From contig LRSR01010103.1 of the NCBI GenBank assembly GCA_001579985.1, forward strand, positions 1-22,643: 22,643 nucleotides of DNA, given 5' to 3'. Of this stretch, positions 19,550-22,643 are shown in pieces. Every line of letters starts with the position of its first letter. Positions within the stretch are counted from its first letter, which is position 1. The notes beneath the pieces are model-generated. The model was not told the origin of the DNA. It saw nothing but the letters and a program-made list of their open reading frames with translations, and did no database searches. The stretch is from Hypsibius dujardini. Its lineage: Eukaryota; Tardigrada; Eutardigrada; Parachela; Hypsibiidae. The position numbers were made by a program, and so were the translations under genes.

Positions 19550-19640
19550 GTCTGTCTGTCTATCAAACTGTCTGTCTTTCTAAGTGTCAGTCTGTCTGTG
19601 TGTCTGTGTGTTTGTCTGTCTGCTTGAATATTTGTCTGCC
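19487..19640. repeat. (TCTG)n array upstream of the first visible Daple exon
   Basis: A pure TCTG run covers about 19487-19545, followed by variant units. It is oriented opposite to the arrays inside the downstream Daple introns. Confidence 0.9.
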
Positions 19641-19942
19641 TACTGGTAGCTGTCTTTCGGTGGTAGTATATTTGCGTGACTGCATGTACGTTACGTTTTT
19701 CATTACTTAACAGTATTGACTTTTCAAGAGCGACATATATTTTGAAAAGAGATATCCAGATGGTGATTGCCGCATATTTCTTTTCAAACGAACAAGGAAG
19801 GGTGTTGTGAAAAAACAGAGGTTTACGTAAAAGACTGACACGACAGCTTCATGGACACGGTCCGTCTGTCTGTTTAAATTCATCACCACGGCAGCCCAAA
19901 TCAATAAAAAAATGCTTATCCTTGAAGAGTACTCTCATGGAG

Positions 19943-19943
19943 G

Positions 19944-19992
<49 letters not shown>
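19943..19992. repeat. (TCTG)n array
   Basis: About twelve TCTG units with one TTTG variant near the end. Confidence 0.9.
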
Positions 19993-19993
<1 letters not shown>

Positions 19994-21744
19994 AAGAGTA
20001 ATGATAAGAGCCTAGCATGGAAGAGCTGAGCGAGTGTCTTGTCACCCGTTAAACCCCCGAGAACACTATCATTATTGAGGGCTCTTGAAGCGTAAGGCGC
20101 CAAAAACCACACTACTCATCGCCGGGCATCGCATTTTTTAAACAAAACAAAAAACACTTTTTAAACAAGGCGACAAATGCATAGTAGGAGTATAGAGAGA
20201 CATTGGTGAAGGAAACAAGTGAAGGCTGAGAAAAAAGCAGCGGACCATCGGAAGCGGGATTCTTCAAGCGGAACATATTTCCGCCTGACTCTTTCACTGC
20301 ACATCCACTCACCGTCCTGCCAATAAACGACTCATCAAGCGAATCAAAAAATGATAAAAACACTTTGGAATTCAAATGTTTCAGCCCATGTGGCAAGAAG
20401 GTTTGTATTTAATTTGGTCATTTCTTACGCCCAAAACGGCGGTCATTGCTCAACGTCCGCGCTTTTTCTTGGACTTTTTTAAACGTTCATTGGATAGAGT
20501 TAGTTTGTGTTGTATGGATTATTTTGCGATACGCACAAAATGGAAAGTGACTGTGTATATTATAAAAAAAGAACAGGTCGTAGTGGAAGAAATAAATGCA
20601 GTTAGAAAGTCGTAAAGAGAGAGTTGACTTTAAGTTCTTTGCCATTCGACACGGTTGGCTCATTTCCTGACGGAACACCCCAAGACGGACTATAACAAGT
20701 GCTCAACCGGATCTCCCTCTATCTCTCTCTTTCTCTTTCTCTCGAAACAGTTGACGTGGAACCAATGTCGACTCCTCCTTTCTAATAACTTTCCATACTT
20801 TGCAGGTTGAGTAAACTTTAAATAGATTCAGATGCCGAGTCTGTTTCCGAGCATATTTCTGCCTAGATTTGGTTGTTTCTCCCTCTAAGGGACCCATTAA
20901 AATGGGTTTATTGTGATGCTTGGAAATGAGTCAGTTACCGATGACAAATTAATTAGTTTGAAAAATGAGATCATAATGGATTAATTGGTTGGCAATTGTA
21001 TGATATATGCACTTTTAAGTTTAGCATTTGATGCACATACTGTGGAGCTTGAATTTTGGTGGCTTAAACATGGAGCAAGTGCCCCTCACAAATATATGAC
21101 AAAAAGGCCTCTATGTAAATCTAAATTTAATTAAGTGCTTTAGTTTAAAAAGGGTTTAAAGGGCCGCTGATATACTGGCTGAGTCCTCAGCAGGATTGGG
21201 TCCTAAAAATAGTCCCCGACAGAGACCTGCAGATGCTTTGGTCAGTCGGAGAAATAGAGGCACGCACTGAAATAGACGCGGTATATGACCGATTGATCGA
21301 CTACGAATAAAAGTGTCGTGTTGCCGCACCTGGGCAAAGACCAACCGATTATGTATTCCGAAAGGTGGACATTGCCTTGCTCCGGCATGTCTGTCTCTGT
21401 CTGTCTGACTTGTATGTCCAGGAGCAGGCAAAGAGGATATTACAAGCAGATGGTCAACATCCAATTCATATTTCCAGACGTGTCTCAACTCGACTCAAGC
21501 GCCCACCGGCATCCTATCTACCCAAAGGCAGTCGTCTCATCAACCATGATCGATCGACCGGCGTCCCTTGTCTCTAGGCAATCTTTCTCTCTACTAAAGG
21601 AGGCTTGCCGGACTTGTGCAGACAGATCATTGCAATTCAAAACAAACAAGAAATCAAGGGCGAGAGAATAATAAGTCAGGCGAAGTTGTTTGAACTAACT
21701 GTTCGATGACTGTATGTTCAGCCGATATTTCGACCATGTCTGCC

Positions 21745-21754
21745 TACTGGCTGG

Positions 21755-21786
<32 letters not shown>

Positions 21787-21835
21787 TTGTCTGTCTGTTT
21801 GTCTGTCTGTTTGTCTGCCTGACTCGCTGATTTTC
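21745..21835. repeat. TCTG/TTTG mixed array
   Basis: A regular alternation of TCTG with TTTG in the core. It is flanked by GGCTGGCTG variants like those of the 9720-9944 array. Confidence 0.85.
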
Positions 21836-22596
21836 TGCCTGTGTGATAGTGTCTATATGCCAGTCTGACATTGTATCTGCCCGTTTGTCTGTAAGTCTGA
21901 AGTTGTGCTTGAATAGTTGATTACGTTGGGCTCTAATCAGCTTCTTGTCTATCACCCTTGGAGCGGAGACACTGATCTTCCGGAAGAACAAGCACGCGAC
22001 AGGTGTACCGAGATCTCTGCGCCTTATGCGAGATGACGATAAATGTCAGGATCCGGTGATCAGATCGCAAAGCGTGCGCGGGACAGGCAGGCAGACACAC
22101 AGCAAATTCCGTTGTACAGTTGTTGCGTCGTGAACATTCGATTTCATTTTAAGTTTTAAAAGTCGCAGATACGAAGATGCAATCAAAATATGGAATCTCA
22201 AGACCCCCAAATCCTGTGTGTTGAGTGTCTGCCTGTCTGCGCTCTGTACACGCTTGATGGAACGTTGTGTTGGAAAGAATGTGAGCGTGATTGATGCGGT
22301 GATGCAATGATGATCTCTCGTGATGCTCGGCGGTCGGGAGCAGTTTGCGAAAAGCAGTTCTCGTGTTGATCTAAGGAACGGATCGGAACGGATGAGGAGG
22401 TGAGGCTATGACCTAACCGGCAAAGACCAAGTTTATCTGAACCCTCAAGGAAAACAAAGATAATCTGGCGGAACGTTGCTTGCACCTAATCAACTGTTGG
22501 ACACGCCCAACAAGTCTCCATATCCAATCATGATAGTTCTTTAACTCACGAGTATCATACTAGTTTGTAACTCTGTCCACTCTATTAACCCTATTC

Positions 22597-22643
22597 TGAT
22601 GTATGTGCCATTTACCTTCATTTCTATAGTTAAAACTTTACTA
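22597..22643 (+). repeat. Copy of the sequence at 555-601, cut by the window end
   Basis: Aligned without gaps, 41 of 47 bases match 555-601, which is the end of exon 2 and start of intron 2 of the left-hand gene. Both copies contain TGATGTATGTGC and TTCTATAGTTAA. The match may continue beyond the window. Confidence 0.55.

Larger units (their letters stand above)
19405..22643. other. Non-coding stretch, probably a long Daple intron
   Basis: The first visible Daple exon starts after acceptor GGTTTTTCAG, so an upstream exon must exist. I found none with Daple-like sequence up to the window end. The stretch holds three TCTG arrays and a CT-rich tract near 20713-20742. The ORFs here (such as 20112-20396 minus and 21318-21671 plus) match nothing I know. 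Another gene is not excluded. Confidence 0.45.

Noticed and set aside
20112-20396. Minus-strand ORF of 94 residues as a possible upstream Daple exon
   Set aside because: No coiled-coil or HOOK-like sequence; composition is unlike the rest of the gene.
21318-21671. Plus-strand ORF of 117 residues with a basic stretch reminiscent of retroelement linkers
   Set aside because: No protease, integrase or reverse transcriptase motif is visible, and two overlapping frames are equally open.
1-22643. tRNA or rRNA genes
   Set aside because: I looked for tRNA box B-like sequences and rRNA-like blocks by eye and found none that form a credible gene; a covariance-model scan would settle it.

Overview
The window is animal genomic DNA, probably from an invertebrate with compact genes. 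Coding sequence is broken by many introns with eukaryotic splice signals. The shortest introns I can place are 59 and 65 nt, and most are 60-400 nt. The right half holds the 3' part of a Daple/Girdin (CCDC88) gene, a metazoan family. I cannot name the phylum. Long (CAGA)n/(TCTG)n arrays, foldback elements and a local duplication fill much of the non-coding space.

Layout, left to right. 2-769 (+): tail of an unrecognised spliced gene. 861-1034: a short three-copy repeat. 1470-2391: a foldback element with arms of about 290 bp, holding a smaller TA-flanked palindrome. About 2405-3062 (+): weak, ambiguous exons. 3688-4369 (+): a thaumatin-like pseudogene with two stop codons. 4260-4954: left copy of a duplicated block. 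10464-5063 (-): an eight-exon gene for a 1065-residue protein with an N-terminal FLYWCH zinc finger, a C48/Ulp1 cysteine protease domain with all catalytic residues, and a C-terminal PHD-like finger. 11635-11828: a 94-96 bp tandem repeat. 12478-12750 (+): a small intronless ORF. 13236-14034: right copy of the duplicated block, with an orphan thaumatin last exon. 19404-14018 (-): ten 3'-terminal exons (1186 residues) of the Daple gene, ending in the PDZ-binding tail Gly-Cys-Val. 19405-22643: no supported exon, only CAGA/TCTG arrays, probably a long Daple intron.

Both minus-strand gene models were built by hand. At every junction the phases agree and the summed exons are an exact multiple of three. 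In the protease gene the splices also restore the family's conserved blocks.

The most interesting feature is the FLYWCH-C48-PHD gene. It looks like a transposon-derived or domesticated protein that could join DNA binding, SUMO/ubiquitin-like deconjugation and chromatin reading. It sits between two direct copies of a block running from the thaumatin last exon to the last codons of Daple. The left copy therefore places a Daple terminal fragment and 3' UTR about 110 bp downstream of the FLYWCH gene's stop codon, on the same strand.
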